A DNA stretch of 64,000 nucleotides, from NCBI RefSeq assembly GCF_013376045.1, contig NZ_JABMJG010000004.1, forward strand, positions 558,001-622,000. The letters run 5' to 3'. The notes beneath the pieces were generated by a model. The model did no database searches and was not told where the DNA came from. It saw only the letters and a list, made by a program, of their open reading frames with translations. Shown here in pieces: positions 47,148-56,024 of the stretch (its first letter is position 1; each line of letters starts with the position of its first letter). Origin of the DNA: Variovorax sp. SG517 (GTDB taxonomy: Bacteria > Pseudomonadota > Gammaproteobacteria > Burkholderiales > Burkholderiaceae_C). The translations under genes and the position numbers were made by a program.

Positions 47148-48320
47148 TTACATCCTGCAGCCGCGGGCAGGGTCAGCCAGGCCCTTGATGGCCGTGCTCA
47201 CGAGTTTGTTCTCCTTGCCTTCCACCTTGCGCAGGTAGATGTCCTGCACCGGGTTGTGGGCCTTGCTCACGGTGAACGCGCCGCGCGGGCTGTCGATCTT
47301 CGCCTTCTCGATGGCGGCGGAGAACTCGGCCTTCTTCGAGATGTCGCCCTTGGTGGCGTTCAGGCCCACGCCCAGCATCTGCGCCGCGTCGTAGCCTTGC
47401 ACGGCGTACACGTCGGGCTGCAGCTTGAACGACTTGGCGTACGCCACGCGGAAGGCGTTGTCGCGCGCGGTGTTCAGGCCGTCGGCGTAGTGCAGTGTGG
47501 TGAGCATGCCCTGGGCCGAATCGCCCTGCGCGTCGAGCGTGCCGTCGGTCAGGAAGCCGGGGCCGTACAGAGGAATGGTCTTGTTCAGTCCGGCGGCCTG
47601 GTAGTCCTTGACGAACTTCACCGCGCCGCCGCCGGCGAAGAAGGCATACACCGCATCGGGCTTGGCCGCCGCGATCTCGGTCAGCAGCGCCTGGAACTCC
47701 ACGTTGGGGAAGGGCAGGGTGAGCTGCTTGTCGACCTTGCCGCCGTTCTTCTCGAAGCCTTCCTTGAAGCCGTTGACCGACTCGTCGCCCGCGGCGTACT
47801 TCCAGGTGATGGTCATCGCCTTCTTCTTGCCCTGCTGCTTTGCCGCCACCTCGCCCATGGCGTAGGCCGGCTGCCAGTTGCTGAACGAGCTGCGGAAGAT
47901 GTTGGGCGCGCACATCGGGCCGGTGACGGCGTCGGCGCCGGCGTTGGGCACGATCAGCACGGTGCCGCTTTCCTTGGCGGCCTTGGCCATGGCCATGGCC
48001 ACGCCCGAGTGCACCGTGCCTACGATCACGTCGACGTTGTCGCGCTTGATGAGCTTGTTGACGTTGTCGGTGGCCTTGGCCGGGTCGGACTCGTCGTCGA
48101 CCTTGAAGTATTCGATCTCGCGGCCGGCGAGCTTGCCGCCCTGCTCGTCCACGTACAGCTTGAAGCCGTTCTCGATGGCCACGCCCAGTGCGGTGTAGGT
48201 GCCGCTGTAGGGCAGCATCAGGCCGACCTTGAGTTTGCCTGTGCCTTGCGCGCCTGCAGCCGACGCGAGCGCGGCGAAGGCGATGGCCGTGAGGGCCAGG
48301 CGGGCGGTGCGGATTGTCAT
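47148..48320 (-). CDS. ABC transporter substrate-binding protein, LivK type (box locus)
   Basis: A 390-residue exported binding protein with a signal peptide (ALTAIAFAALASAAGA, cut ~24) and the type I fold (LKVGLMLPYSGTYTALGVAIE; VGTVHSGVAMAMAKAAKESG). It should capture the transported aromatic or branched acid; location in the operon with benzoate-CoA ligase suggests benzoate. The start overlaps the hydrolase stop by 4 bases. The C-terminal Cys (GCRM) may form a disulfide. Confidence 0.9.
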   Translation of the reverse strand: MTIRTARLALTAIAFAALASAAGAQGTGKLKVGLMLPYSGTYTALGVAIENGFKLYVDEQGGKLAGREIEYFKVDDESDPAKATDNVNKLIKRDNVDVIVGTVHSGVAMAMAKAAKESGTVLIVPNAGADAVTGPMCAPNIFRSSFSNWQPAYAMGEVAAKQQGKKKAMTITWKYAAGDESVNGFKEGFEKNGGKVDKQLTLPFPNVEFQALLTEIAAAKPDAVYAFFAGGGAVKFVKDYQAAGLNKTIPLYGPGFLTDGTLDAQGDSAQGMLTTLHYADGLNTARDNAFRVAYAKSFKLQPDVYAVQGYDAAQMLGVGLNATKGDISKKAEFSAAIEKAKIDSPRGAFTVSKAHNPVQDIYLRKVEGKENKLVSTAIKGLADPARGCRM

Positions 48321-49120
48321 GGTGTCTGTCTCCTGTTTTTGGTGATGAAGGAAGTGGCCGCGACGATGACACGATCCGGCTGATCGCGATGCGGGGAATG
48401 CCCGCATTCAGGGATTTCGAGCAGCTCGCAGCCACCGACGCGCGCGGCGATCCCGCGGATCTGCGCGAGGGTGCCGTACTCGTCGTCGATGCCCTGCACG
48501 GCGAGCACGGGGCAGCGGATTCCGTCGAGTTCGCTCTCGATGTTCCAGTCGCGAAATGGCGGATGCAGCCAGATGCGGTTCCAGCCCCAGAAGGCCGAGT
48601 CGGCGCTGTCGTGGTAGCGGCCCAGCTTCTGCGGCAGGTCGGTGTCGAGGTAGGCGGTGCGCGCGTTCTCGATGTTCGCCACCGTCATGTCCTCCACGAA
48701 GATGTGCGGCGCCAGCACGACGAGGCCGGCCACCTTGTCCGGAAAGCGCGAGGCGTACAGCAGCGAGATCGAGCCGCCGTCGCTGTGGCCGAAGAGCCAG
48801 GGCTTCTTGTCGCCGAGGTCGAGCGCGGCGAAGAGCGCGGGCAGCACCTCGTGCGCCTGGCGGTGCATGAAGTCGACGTCCCAGATCTCGTCGTCGGCAC
48901 GCGGCGTCGATCGACCGTAGCCGGGGCGCGAGAACACGAGGCCGCGCACGCCGGCGGCTTCGCACAGCCGCGCGGGGAAGTCCTTCCACATCGCGACGGA
49001 GCCCAGGCCCTCGTGCAGGAAGACGACGAGCGGGGCGTCGGTGCGCTCGGGGGCGATCCACTGGCATTCGATGCGGATTTCACGGCTGCGCCAGTCGATG
49101 GTGGCGAAGTCGGTGCTCAT
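48317..49120 (-). CDS. Alpha/beta hydrolase in the benzoate operon
   Basis: A 267-residue hydrolase of the MhpC-like type: oxyanion region VVFLHEGLGSVAMWKDFP, nucleophile elbow GHSDGGSISLL, acid near GIDDEYG and His in PECGHSPH. Its function in box clusters is unproven; it may release benzoate from esters or rescue CoA from dead-end thioesters. The start at 49120 is chosen because the 23 residues before it come from a short palindrome. It overlaps livK by 4 bases. Confidence 0.86.
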   Translation of the reverse strand: MSTDFATIDWRSREIRIECQWIAPERTDAPLVVFLHEGLGSVAMWKDFPARLCEAAGVRGLVFSRPGYGRSTPRADDEIWDVDFMHRQAHEVLPALFAALDLGDKKPWLFGHSDGGSISLLYASRFPDKVAGLVVLAPHIFVEDMTVANIENARTAYLDTDLPQKLGRYHDSADSAFWGWNRIWLHPPFRDWNIESELDGIRCPVLAVQGIDDEYGTLAQIRGIAARVGGCELLEIPECGHSPHRDQPDRVIVAATSFITKNRRQTP

Positions 49121-49130
49121 GGCTGTTGCT

Positions 49131-49151
49131 CCCTCTCCCAGAGGGAGAGTG
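49131..49151. repeat. Short palindrome related to repeat family B
   Basis: CTCCCTCTCCCAGAGGGAGAG is one unit of repeat family B reduced to its stem, in the 46-base gap between the hydrolase and ligase genes. It may form a hairpin in the operon mRNA. Confidence 0.6.
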
Positions 49152-49166
49152 GACAAGACAAATGCT

Positions 49167-50714
49167 TCATGCCTGCCTTTCCTTCTCACGCAACCTGAAC
49201 CGCTGAATCTTCCCCGTCGCCGTCTTCGGCAGCTCTGCCACGAACTCGAGAAAACGCGGGTACTTGTAAGGCGCCAGCCGCTCCTTCACGAAGGCCTTGA
49301 GCTCGTCCTCGGTGGCCGCGCCGCCGTCCTTCAGCACCACGAAGGCCTTGGTCTTGGTCAGGCCGTCGGCGTCTTCCTTGCCGATCACCGCCGCCTCGAG
49401 CACGGCCGGGTGCTGCATCAGCGTGGCCTCGACCTCGAACGGCGAGACGTAGATGCCGCTGACCTTGAGCATGTCGTCGCTGCGCCCGGCGTAGGTGTAG
49501 TAGCCGTCGGCATCGCGGGTGTACTTGTCGCCGCTCTTGGTCCAGCCGCCCTGGAAGGTCTCGCGCGACTTCTCGCGGTTGGCCCAGTACATCAGCGCCG
49601 AGCTCGGGCCGCGGATGTAGAGGTCGCCCACCTCGCCGTCGGGCACGGGACGGCCGTCCTCGCCGCGCAGCTCGACCTCGTAGCCTTCCACCGGCCGGCC
49701 TGTGGTGCCGTAGCGCACGTCGCCGGGGCGGTTGGAGATGAAGATGTGCAGCATCTCGGTCGAGCCGATGCCGTCGATGATCTCGCAGCCGAAATGTGCC
49801 TTGAAGCGCTGCGCGATCTCGCCGGGCAGCGCCTCGCCGGCCGAGGAGCACATGCGCAGTGCCACCGCCTCGCGCGGGGGCAGCTTCGGCGACGCGAGCA
49901 TGCCTGCGAAACCGGTGGGCGCGCCGAAGAACACGGTCGGCTTGTGCTCCACCCAGCGGCGGAAGGTGGCGTCGGGCGTGGGGCGCTCGGCCATCAGCAC
50001 CACGGTGGCGCCCACCGAGAGCGGGAAGGTCAGCGCATTGCCCAGGCCGTACGCGAAGTACATCTTGGCGGCCGAGAAGCAGACGTCGTCCTCGGTGAGG
50101 CCGAGCACCGGCTTGCCGTAGAGCTCGGCCGTCCACCACAGGTTGGCGTGCGTGTGGACCGTGCCCTTGGGCTTGCCGGTGGAGCCGGAGGAATACAGCC
50201 AGAAGCCCGGGTCGTCCGATGCAGTGGTCACGGGCGAGGCCAGCGGCGCGACGGCGGCGAGCGCGGCGTCGAACTCCTGCGCGCCTTCGGGCAGGGCGCC
50301 GGCGGGCTGCGACACGAGCAACGTGCGCACCTCGTGCCCGCCGCGCGACATCGCTTCCTGCAACGTGGGCAGCAGCGCGCCCGAGACCAGCACCGCCTGC
50401 GCGCGGCTGTGGTCGAGCATGTAGGCATAGTCGTCGGGCGTGAGCAGCGTGTTGACCGCCACCGGCACCACGCCGGCGTAGAGGCTGCCGAGGAAGCTCA
50501 CGGGCCAGTCGTTGCCGTCGAGCATCAAGAGCAGCACGCGCTCCTCGCGCCGGATGCCGGCCGCCTGCAGCGCGGCGGCCAGGCGGCGCGAGCGCTCATC
50601 GAGCTGGCCGTAGCTCATCGTGCCGCGGTCGTCGATGTAGGCGGTGCGCGCGGCGCGTTCGCGGTTGAGCTCGAACAGGTGTCCGGCGAAGTTGAATCGT
50701 GGGGGCAGGGTCAT
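49167..50714 (-). CDS. Benzoate-CoA ligase
   Basis: A 515-residue AMP-forming ligase. The adenylation motif reads YSSGSTGKPKGTVHTH and the C-terminal Lys motif PKTATGKIQRFRLR. The opening RFNFAGHLFELNRERAARTAY and SAAKMYFAYGLGNALTFP are characteristic of benzoate-CoA ligases (BclA/BadA). It converts benzoate, ATP and CoA to benzoyl-CoA, the first step before BoxAB. Some relatives also accept 4-hydroxybenzoate or 2-aminobenzoate. It lies between boxD (31-base gap) and the hydrolase gene. Confidence 0.93.
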   Translation of the reverse strand: MTLPPRFNFAGHLFELNRERAARTAYIDDRGTMSYGQLDERSRRLAAALQAAGIRREERVLLLMLDGNDWPVSFLGSLYAGVVPVAVNTLLTPDDYAYMLDHSRAQAVLVSGALLPTLQEAMSRGGHEVRTLLVSQPAGALPEGAQEFDAALAAVAPLASPVTTASDDPGFWLYSSGSTGKPKGTVHTHANLWWTAELYGKPVLGLTEDDVCFSAAKMYFAYGLGNALTFPLSVGATVVLMAERPTPDATFRRWVEHKPTVFFGAPTGFAGMLASPKLPPREAVALRMCSSAGEALPGEIAQRFKAHFGCEIIDGIGSTEMLHIFISNRPGDVRYGTTGRPVEGYEVELRGEDGRPVPDGEVGDLYIRGPSSALMYWANREKSRETFQGGWTKSGDKYTRDADGYYTYAGRSDDMLKVSGIYVSPFEVEATLMQHPAVLEAAVIGKEDADGLTKTKAFVVLKDGGAATEDELKAFVKERLAPYKYPRFLEFVAELPKTATGKIQRFRLREKERQA

Positions 50715-50745
50715 GGTCTTGTCTCCTTCGGCCGTGTTTCTTCTT

Positions 50746-52296
50746 CTAGAGGCCGAGTGCGGCGAGGACGCCGGGGCTTGCCTGTACCGCCGTGCGGCGG
50801 TGATAGAAATCGAGCGCGCGCAGCCCGCCCAGCTCGGCGCCGCCGCCTGCGCGGCCGGGGCCGCCGTGCAGCGACATCGGCATCACGTTGCCGTGCCCGG
50901 TGTGGGCCTGCGCCACTTCGGGCGTGACCACGTGCACGCGGCCGTGGCTCGGCGCGACGGCGAGCGCGGCCTGCGCCAGCGCCGCGTCGTCGCTTCCATA
51001 TATGGATGTGACGAGCGAGCCCTGGCCGCGATGCGCCAGCGCGATGCCGTGCGCGAGGTCTCGGTAGGGCAGCAGCGTGGCGACGGGGCCGAACACTTCC
51101 ACGTCGTGCACAAGCTGCGCGGCGTCGGCGTCGCGCGCGCCCAGCAGCACGGGGCCGATGCAGGCGGCGACGGCCGGGTCGGCATCGACGAGGGGCTTGT
51201 TGCGGCCTTCGTGCAGCACGGTGGTCTGCGCGGACAGCGCAGCGAGTCCTTCACGCACCGAGTCCAGCTGCGCGCGGCTCACCAGCGAACCCATGCGCAC
51301 GCTCTCGTTGCGCGGATTGCCGACCGTGACGCCCGCGAGCTTGGCGCCGATGGCCTCGGCGGCAGCGTCGTACAGCTCCGCCGGCACCAAGATGCGTCGG
51401 ATGGCGGTGCACTTCTGGCCCGACTTCACCGTCATCTCGCGCACCACTTCGCGCACGAGCAGGTTGAAGGCGTCGCTGCCGGGCGCGGCGCCGGGCAGCA
51501 GCAGGGCGCTGTTGAGGCTGTCGGCCTCGATGTTCACGCGCACCGAGCGCTGCGCCACGGCCGGGTGCGAGCGGATCACCGCGGCTGTCTCGGCCGAGCC
51601 GGTGAACGAGGCCACGTCGAAGGGCTGCAGTGCATCCATCAGGCCGGCCGAGCTGCCGCAGACGATGGAAAGCGCGCCGGCCGGCAGCACGCCTGCATCG
51701 ACCACGTCCTTGACCATGCGCTGGGTGAGCCACGCGGTGGCCGTGGCCGGCTTCACGATCACCGGCACGCCCGACAGCAGCGCGGGCGCGGCCTTCTCCC
51801 ACAGGCCCCACGAGGGGAAGTTGAAGGCGTTGATGAAGAGCGCCACGCCCTGCGTCGGCACCTGCAGGTGCTGCGACTGGAACACCGGCTCCTTGCCGAG
51901 CTTGACCGCATCGCCATCGCGCAGCGCGCGAACGTCGCCGAGCGCATCGCCCCATTTCGCGTACTGGCCGAGCGTGAAGATGGCGCCGTCGATGTCCACG
52001 GCCGAGTCGTTCTTCACCGTGCCCGAGTTGGCGGTGGCGATCTCGTAGTACGCGTCGCGGTTGGCCTGCAGCACCTTCACAACGGCCGCAAGCAGCCCCG
52101 CGCGCTGGCGGTAGGTGAGGGCGCGCAGCGCGTTGCCGCCCTGTTCGCGTGCGAAGGCGAAGGCGGCGGGCAGGTCCAGGCCCGTGGCATCGACGCGCGC
52201 GAGCTCGGTGCCCAGGACCGGGTCGAACAGCGGCGTGCCGGCGCCGGAACCGTTTTGCCAGCGGCCGGAGACGTAGTTGGGAAGAAGCGCGGTCAT
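50746..52296 (-). CDS. boxD: 3,4-Dehydroadipyl-CoA semialdehyde dehydrogenase BoxD
   Basis: A 516-residue aldehyde dehydrogenase. It has the nucleophilic Cys in SGQKCTAIRRILVP, the cofactor region FTGSAETAAVIRSHP, and FINAFNFPSWGLWEKAAPAL typical of the PaaZ/BoxD branch of ALDHs. In the box pathway it oxidises 3,4-dehydroadipyl-CoA semialdehyde with NADP+. The start at 52296 overlaps the DUF4863 gene by 4 bases. Confidence 0.92.
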   Translation of the reverse strand: MTALLPNYVSGRWQNGSGAGTPLFDPVLGTELARVDATGLDLPAAFAFAREQGGNALRALTYRQRAGLLAAVVKVLQANRDAYYEIATANSGTVKNDSAVDIDGAIFTLGQYAKWGDALGDVRALRDGDAVKLGKEPVFQSQHLQVPTQGVALFINAFNFPSWGLWEKAAPALLSGVPVIVKPATATAWLTQRMVKDVVDAGVLPAGALSIVCGSSAGLMDALQPFDVASFTGSAETAAVIRSHPAVAQRSVRVNIEADSLNSALLLPGAAPGSDAFNLLVREVVREMTVKSGQKCTAIRRILVPAELYDAAAEAIGAKLAGVTVGNPRNESVRMGSLVSRAQLDSVREGLAALSAQTTVLHEGRNKPLVDADPAVAACIGPVLLGARDADAAQLVHDVEVFGPVATLLPYRDLAHGIALAHRGQGSLVTSIYGSDDAALAQAALAVAPSHGRVHVVTPEVAQAHTGHGNVMPMSLHGGPGRAGGGAELGGLRALDFYHRRTAVQASPGVLAALGL

Positions 52297-52787
52297 TGGG
52301 TGAACTTGATCTGCCCTTCAGGCAGTAGATAAAGAACGAGCGCGCGGCCACTGGCCACGGTCGGGCGATGCGCTGTGCCGGGGCCGTAGACGCACCAGCC
52401 CGCGGGCCGGCCGTCGAAGGTGGCGGCGGTGTCGTCGAGCGGCATGATCAGGTCGATCTCGCCGTTGGGATGGGTGTGGTGCGGACCGGCGATGTCCTGC
52501 ATGTCGACCACGTCGACCGAGAAGCGGTGCAGTGCGTCTTCGGCCTTGAAGACGCGGCCGTACCTGATGCCGCCGCCCTCGCGCTCGCAGAGCCAGCCTT
52601 CGGCGACGCCGCCGATGCAGGCCTGGCGCAGCTGCTCGAAGCTGGCGCTGCCTGCGCCGTGGTGGGTGTTGAGCCACTGGTCGAGCTCGCCGTCGAGCGG
52701 CTTGCCGGCGATCTGGGCGGTCAGGCCGGCGATCAGCTGGTGGAATGCTTCCTTGCCGGTGGCGGGAGTGCTGCTGCTGTCGGACAT
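52293..52787 (-). CDS. DUF4863-family protein (4-hydroxylaminobenzoate lyase family)
   Basis: A 164-residue single-domain protein that looks like a cupin-type fold at its C-terminal half (GPHHTHPNGEIDLIMPL; YGPGTAHRPTVASGRALVLYLLPEG). Its length and motifs match DUF4863, the family containing 4-hydroxylaminobenzoate lyase PnbB, but a copy is commonly found inside box operons where no nitroaromatic chemistry is expected, so its role here is open (perhaps a protective or accessory step). First gene of the leftward operon; start at 52787. Confidence 0.8.
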   Translation of the reverse strand: MSDSSSTPATGKEAFHQLIAGLTAQIAGKPLDGELDQWLNTHHGAGSASFEQLRQACIGGVAEGWLCEREGGGIRYGRVFKAEDALHRFSVDVVDMQDIAGPHHTHPNGEIDLIMPLDDTAATFDGRPAGWCVYGPGTAHRPTVASGRALVLYLLPEGQIKFTQ

Positions 52788-52855
52788 TGTGGGGCCTCGA
52801 ACTTTGGAACTACCTTGCAGGATCACTGCGCGTGCAGTATCTTGCGTGTGGCCGA

Positions 52856-52884
52856 ACAATAAGCATCGAGACAATGAGTGTCAA
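52856..52884 (-). promoter_or_regulatory. Promoter of the leftward box operon with adjacent TGCA sites
   Basis: On the minus strand TTGACA (52879-52884) and TATTGT (52856-52861) are separated by exactly 17 bases, a near-consensus sigma-70 promoter. TGCA cores at 52816-52819, 52833-52836 and 52894-52897 surround it and are candidate BoxR sites. The predicted start point is ~60 bases upstream of the DUF4863 gene. Confidence 0.78.
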
Positions 52885-52950
52885 GCAATATAGTGCATCT
52901 ATGGTGTTTACCCTGAGCGAGCACAATCCCGGCGAAGAACGAGGAATTGC

Positions 52951-53898
52951 ATGAACGAGCATGTAGACGCGGCGCTGGCCGCAGCGGCTGAAGGCGGCAA
53001 TGGCGCGCCGGGCCAGGCTGTCGCCGGGGAGGCGAAGAATCCGCTGCTGTCGGCGTTGGGCGACCGCGTGCGCAACCTGCGCGCGCAGCGCGGCCTCACG
53101 CGCAAGGCGGTGGCCATCGCGGCCGACGTGTCGGAGCGCCACCTCGCCAATCTCGAATACGGCATCGGCAACGCGTCGATCCTGGTGCTGCAGCAGGTGG
53201 CCGGCGCGCTGCACTGCTCGCTGGCCGAACTGGTGGGCGACGTCACGACCAGCTCGCCCGAGTGGCTGCTGATCCGCGAACTGCTCGAGAACCGCAGCGA
53301 GGCCGACTTGCGCCGCGTGCGCGTGGCGATCGGCGAGCTGCTGGGCACCGCCTCGGTCGATCCGGCGCGGCACCGCCGCATCGCGCTCGTGGGCCTGCGC
53401 GGCGCGGGCAAGTCGACGCTGGGCCAGATGCTGGCGGAAGACCTGGAGATTCCGTTCATCGAACTCAGCCGCGAGATCGAGAAGCTCGCAGGCTGCAGCG
53501 TGCGCGAGATCCACGACCTGTACGGCACCAACGCCTACCGCCGCTACGAGCGCCGCGCGCTGGAAGAGGCGGTGCAGATCTACAGCGAGGTGGTGATCGC
53601 CACGCCCGGCGGCATCGTCTCCGACCCGGCCACCTTCAACGAGCTGCTCGCGCACTGCACGACTGTGTGGCTGCAGGCCGCGCCCGAGGAGCACATGGGC
53701 CGCGTGGCCGCCCAGGGCGACACCCGCCCGATGGCCGCCAGCAAGGAGGCGATGGAAGACCTGCGCCGCATCCTGAACGGCCGCGCCGCCTTCTATTCGA
53801 AGGCCGACCTGTCGGTGGACACCAGCGGCAGGACTTTGTCGCAGAGCTTCCAGGCGCTGCGGGCGGTGGCTCGCCAATCGATGGGGCTGGGCGCCTGA
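52951..53898 (+). CDS. boxR: BoxR: XRE-type repressor with shikimate kinase-like domain
   Basis: A 315-residue regulator of the BzdR/BoxR family: an XRE helix-turn-helix (~35-95; GLTRKAVAIAADVSERHLANLE) joined to a shikimate kinase-like domain with P-loop GLRGAGKST (148-156). BoxR binds benzoyl-CoA through the kinase-like domain and releases TGCA-type operators. It is divergent from the boxD operon and upstream of boxC; both control regions contain several TGCA cores. Start ATG at 52951 follows GAGGAA. Confidence 0.93.
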   Translation: MNEHVDAALAAAAEGGNGAPGQAVAGEAKNPLLSALGDRVRNLRAQRGLTRKAVAIAADVSERHLANLEYGIGNASILVLQQVAGALHCSLAELVGDVTTSSPEWLLIRELLENRSEADLRRVRVAIGELLGTASVDPARHRRIALVGLRGAGKSTLGQMLAEDLEIPFIELSREIEKLAGCSVREIHDLYGTNAYRRYERRALEEAVQIYSEVVIATPGGIVSDPATFNELLAHCTTVWLQAAPEEHMGRVAAQGDTRPMAASKEAMEDLRRILNGRAAFYSKADLSVDTSGRTLSQSFQALRAVARQSMGLGA

Positions 53899-53912
53899 GT
53901 TTTCGGGCTCTT

Positions 53913-54167
53913 GTTCGGGGCGCGCTCACGCCGACGGGGTACCTTGCTCCGCGAATGTCCTCCGGCCTGCGGCCTCCCCCTTATTTCGCTGCGCAAGGCA
54001 CCCCGCCGTCGTGATCGTTCAAAGCACTTGTTGATCGGCTGCGAACCAGCAGCGTGCCGCGTGCACAGGGCGCCGGGTGCTCCCCGCAGCGAAATAAAGG
54101 GGGAGCCCGAAGGGCGGAGGACATTCGCGGAGGGGAGTACCCGGTGGCCTGTGCACATACCCCGAAC
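53913..54167. repeat. Nested inverted-repeat element, copy 2
   Basis: A 255-base element with the same build as 31840-32097 but in the opposite orientation: bounded by GTTCGGGG and CCCCGAAC, with hairpin arms 53929-53947/53992-54010 (ACGCCGACGGGGTACCTTGC side) and 54061-54085/54132-54156 (GTGCACAGG side), and a linker with TCAACAAGTGCTTTGA on the minus strand. It fills the boxR-boxC gap up to the BoxR-type sites; about 30 bases on each side are free of it. Confidence 0.85.
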
Positions 54168-54192
54168 CTTGACCCTGAAATCTGAAAAAAAG

Positions 54193-54258
54193 TGCAGCAG
54201 GCATTGACTTGCCTCTTTGCATGCAGCATGATGCATGTCATCGGAGCAGTAAAGTGCA
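54193..54258 (+). promoter_or_regulatory. boxC promoter with TGCA-type BoxR operator
   Basis: TTGACT (54204-54209) and CATGAT (54227-54232), spaced 17 bases, form a promoter for boxCBA. TGCA cores at 54193, 54218, 54222, 54232 and 54255 overlap its spacer, -10 and start region. BoxR/BzdR operators are built on repeated TGCA, so repression until benzoyl-CoA appears is the expected mode. Confidence 0.78.
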
Positions 54259-54309
54259 TTATCTTTCCTGTTCACGGTTTCCGAACACTGCCCCACAGGA
54301 GACTTCCGC

Positions 54310-55986
54310 ATGACCGACACCACCACGCTCCAGGCGCCCCAGCGCGTCGACTACCGCACCGAACCCGGCCAGTACCGTCACTGGTCGTTGAGCTTCGACG
54401 GTGCCATCGCACGCCTCGTGCTCGACATCGCGGAAGACGGCGGCATCCGCCCGGGCTACAAGCTCAAGCTCAACAGCTACGACCTGGGCGTGGACGTGGA
54501 ACTCAACGACGCGCTCAACCGCATCCGCTTCGAGCACCCCGAGGTGCGCAGCGTGATCGTCACCAGCGGCAAGGACCGCATCTTCTGCTCCGGCGCCAAC
54601 ATCTTCATGCTGGGCGTCTCCAGCCATGCCTGGAAGGTGAACTTCTGCAAGTTCACCAACGAGACGCGCAACGGCATCGAAGACTCCTCGAAGCACTCGG
54701 GCCTGAAGTTCCTTGCGGCCGTCAACGGCGCCTGCGCGGGCGGCGGCTATGAACTGGCGCTGGCCTGCGACGAAATCCTGCTGGTGGACGACCGCTCCTC
54801 CGCCGTCTCGCTGCCCGAAGTACCGCTTCTGGGCGTGCTGCCCGGCACCGGCGGCCTGACCCGCGTGACCGACAAGCGCCACGTGCGCCACGACCTCGCC
54901 GACATCTTCTGCACCAGCGTCGAAGGCGTGCGCGGCCAGCGCGCGGTCGACTGGCGCCTGGTCGATGCGGTCGCCAAGCCCGCGCAGTTCGCCGCCGCCG
55001 TGCAGGAGCGCGCCTCGCAGCTCGCCGCCGGCAGCGACCGCCCGGCCAACGGCAAGGGCGTGGCGCTGACCCGCGTCGAGCGCACCGACAGCGCCGACGG
55101 CATCTCGTACGCGAACGTCGATGTGCAGATCGACCGCAGCAAGCGCACCGCCACCATCACCGTGAAGGCGCCCACCGGCGCGCAGCCGTCGGACATCGCC
55201 GCCATCGAGGCGGCAGGCGCCGCATGGTGGCCGCTGGCGATGTGCCGCGAACTCGACGACGCCATCCTGAACCTGCGCACGAACGAACTCGACATCGGTA
55301 CCTGGCTGCTCAAGACCGAGGGCGATGCCGCCGCCGTGCTCGCGTCGGACGCAGTGATGCTCGCCAACAAGGACCACTGGCTGGTGCGCGAAACCATCGG
55401 CGCGCTGCGCCGTACGCTGGCGCGCCTGGACGTGTCTTCGCGCAGCCTGTTCGCGCTGATCGAAGCCGGCTCGTGCTTCGCCGGCATGCTGGCCGAACTG
55501 GCCTTCGCGGCCGACCGCGCCTACATGCTCGCGCTGCCCGACGATGCAGCGCGCGCACCGAAGCTCACGCTCGACGAATTCAACTTCGGCTTCTTCCCGA
55601 TGGTGAACGACCAGAGCCGCCTGCAGCGCCGCTTCTATGAAGAGGCCGCGCCGCTGGAAGCCGCGCGCGCCGCCGCAGGCAAGCCGCTCGATGCCGACGA
55701 GGCCCTGAAGCTGGGCCTGGTGACCGCCGCGCCCGACGACATCGACTGGGACGACGAGATCCGCATCGCCATCGAGGAACGCGCCGCGATGTCGCCCGAC
55801 GCGCTCACCGGCCTCGAAGCCAACCTGCGCTTCGCCAGCAAGGAGAACATGGCGACCCGCATCTTCGGCCGGCTCACCGCCTGGCAGAACTGGATCTTCA
55901 ACCGCCCCAACGCCGTCGGCGAAAAGGGCGCGCTGAAGGTCTACGGCACCGGCCAAAAAGCCGGCTTCGACTTGAACCGCGTCTGA
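54310..55986 (+). CDS. boxC: Benzoyl-CoA-dihydrodiol lyase BoxC
   Basis: A 558-residue protein made of two crotonase-fold halves. The first carries TSGKDRIFCSGANIFMLG and VNGACAGGGYELALACDE; the second half (~280-558) is more degenerate. BoxC opens the 2,3-epoxybenzoyl-CoA ring hydrolytically, giving 3,4-dehydroadipyl-CoA semialdehyde and formate. Length is the usual ~555. It is first in boxCBA and its promoter overlaps BoxR-type sites. Confidence 0.95.
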   Translation: MTDTTTLQAPQRVDYRTEPGQYRHWSLSFDGAIARLVLDIAEDGGIRPGYKLKLNSYDLGVDVELNDALNRIRFEHPEVRSVIVTSGKDRIFCSGANIFMLGVSSHAWKVNFCKFTNETRNGIEDSSKHSGLKFLAAVNGACAGGGYELALACDEILLVDDRSSAVSLPEVPLLGVLPGTGGLTRVTDKRHVRHDLADIFCTSVEGVRGQRAVDWRLVDAVAKPAQFAAAVQERASQLAAGSDRPANGKGVALTRVERTDSADGISYANVDVQIDRSKRTATITVKAPTGAQPSDIAAIEAAGAAWWPLAMCRELDDAILNLRTNELDIGTWLLKTEGDAAAVLASDAVMLANKDHWLVRETIGALRRTLARLDVSSRSLFALIEAGSCFAGMLAELAFAADRAYMLALPDDAARAPKLTLDEFNFGFFPMVNDQSRLQRRFYEEAAPLEAARAAAGKPLDADEALKLGLVTAAPDDIDWDDEIRIAIEERAAMSPDALTGLEANLRFASKENMATRIFGRLTAWQNWIFNRPNAVGEKGALKVYGTGQKAGFDLNRV

Positions 55987-56024
55987 CAGCACAGCCCAGT
56001 CCCGCAAGAACCCAAGGAAGAACG

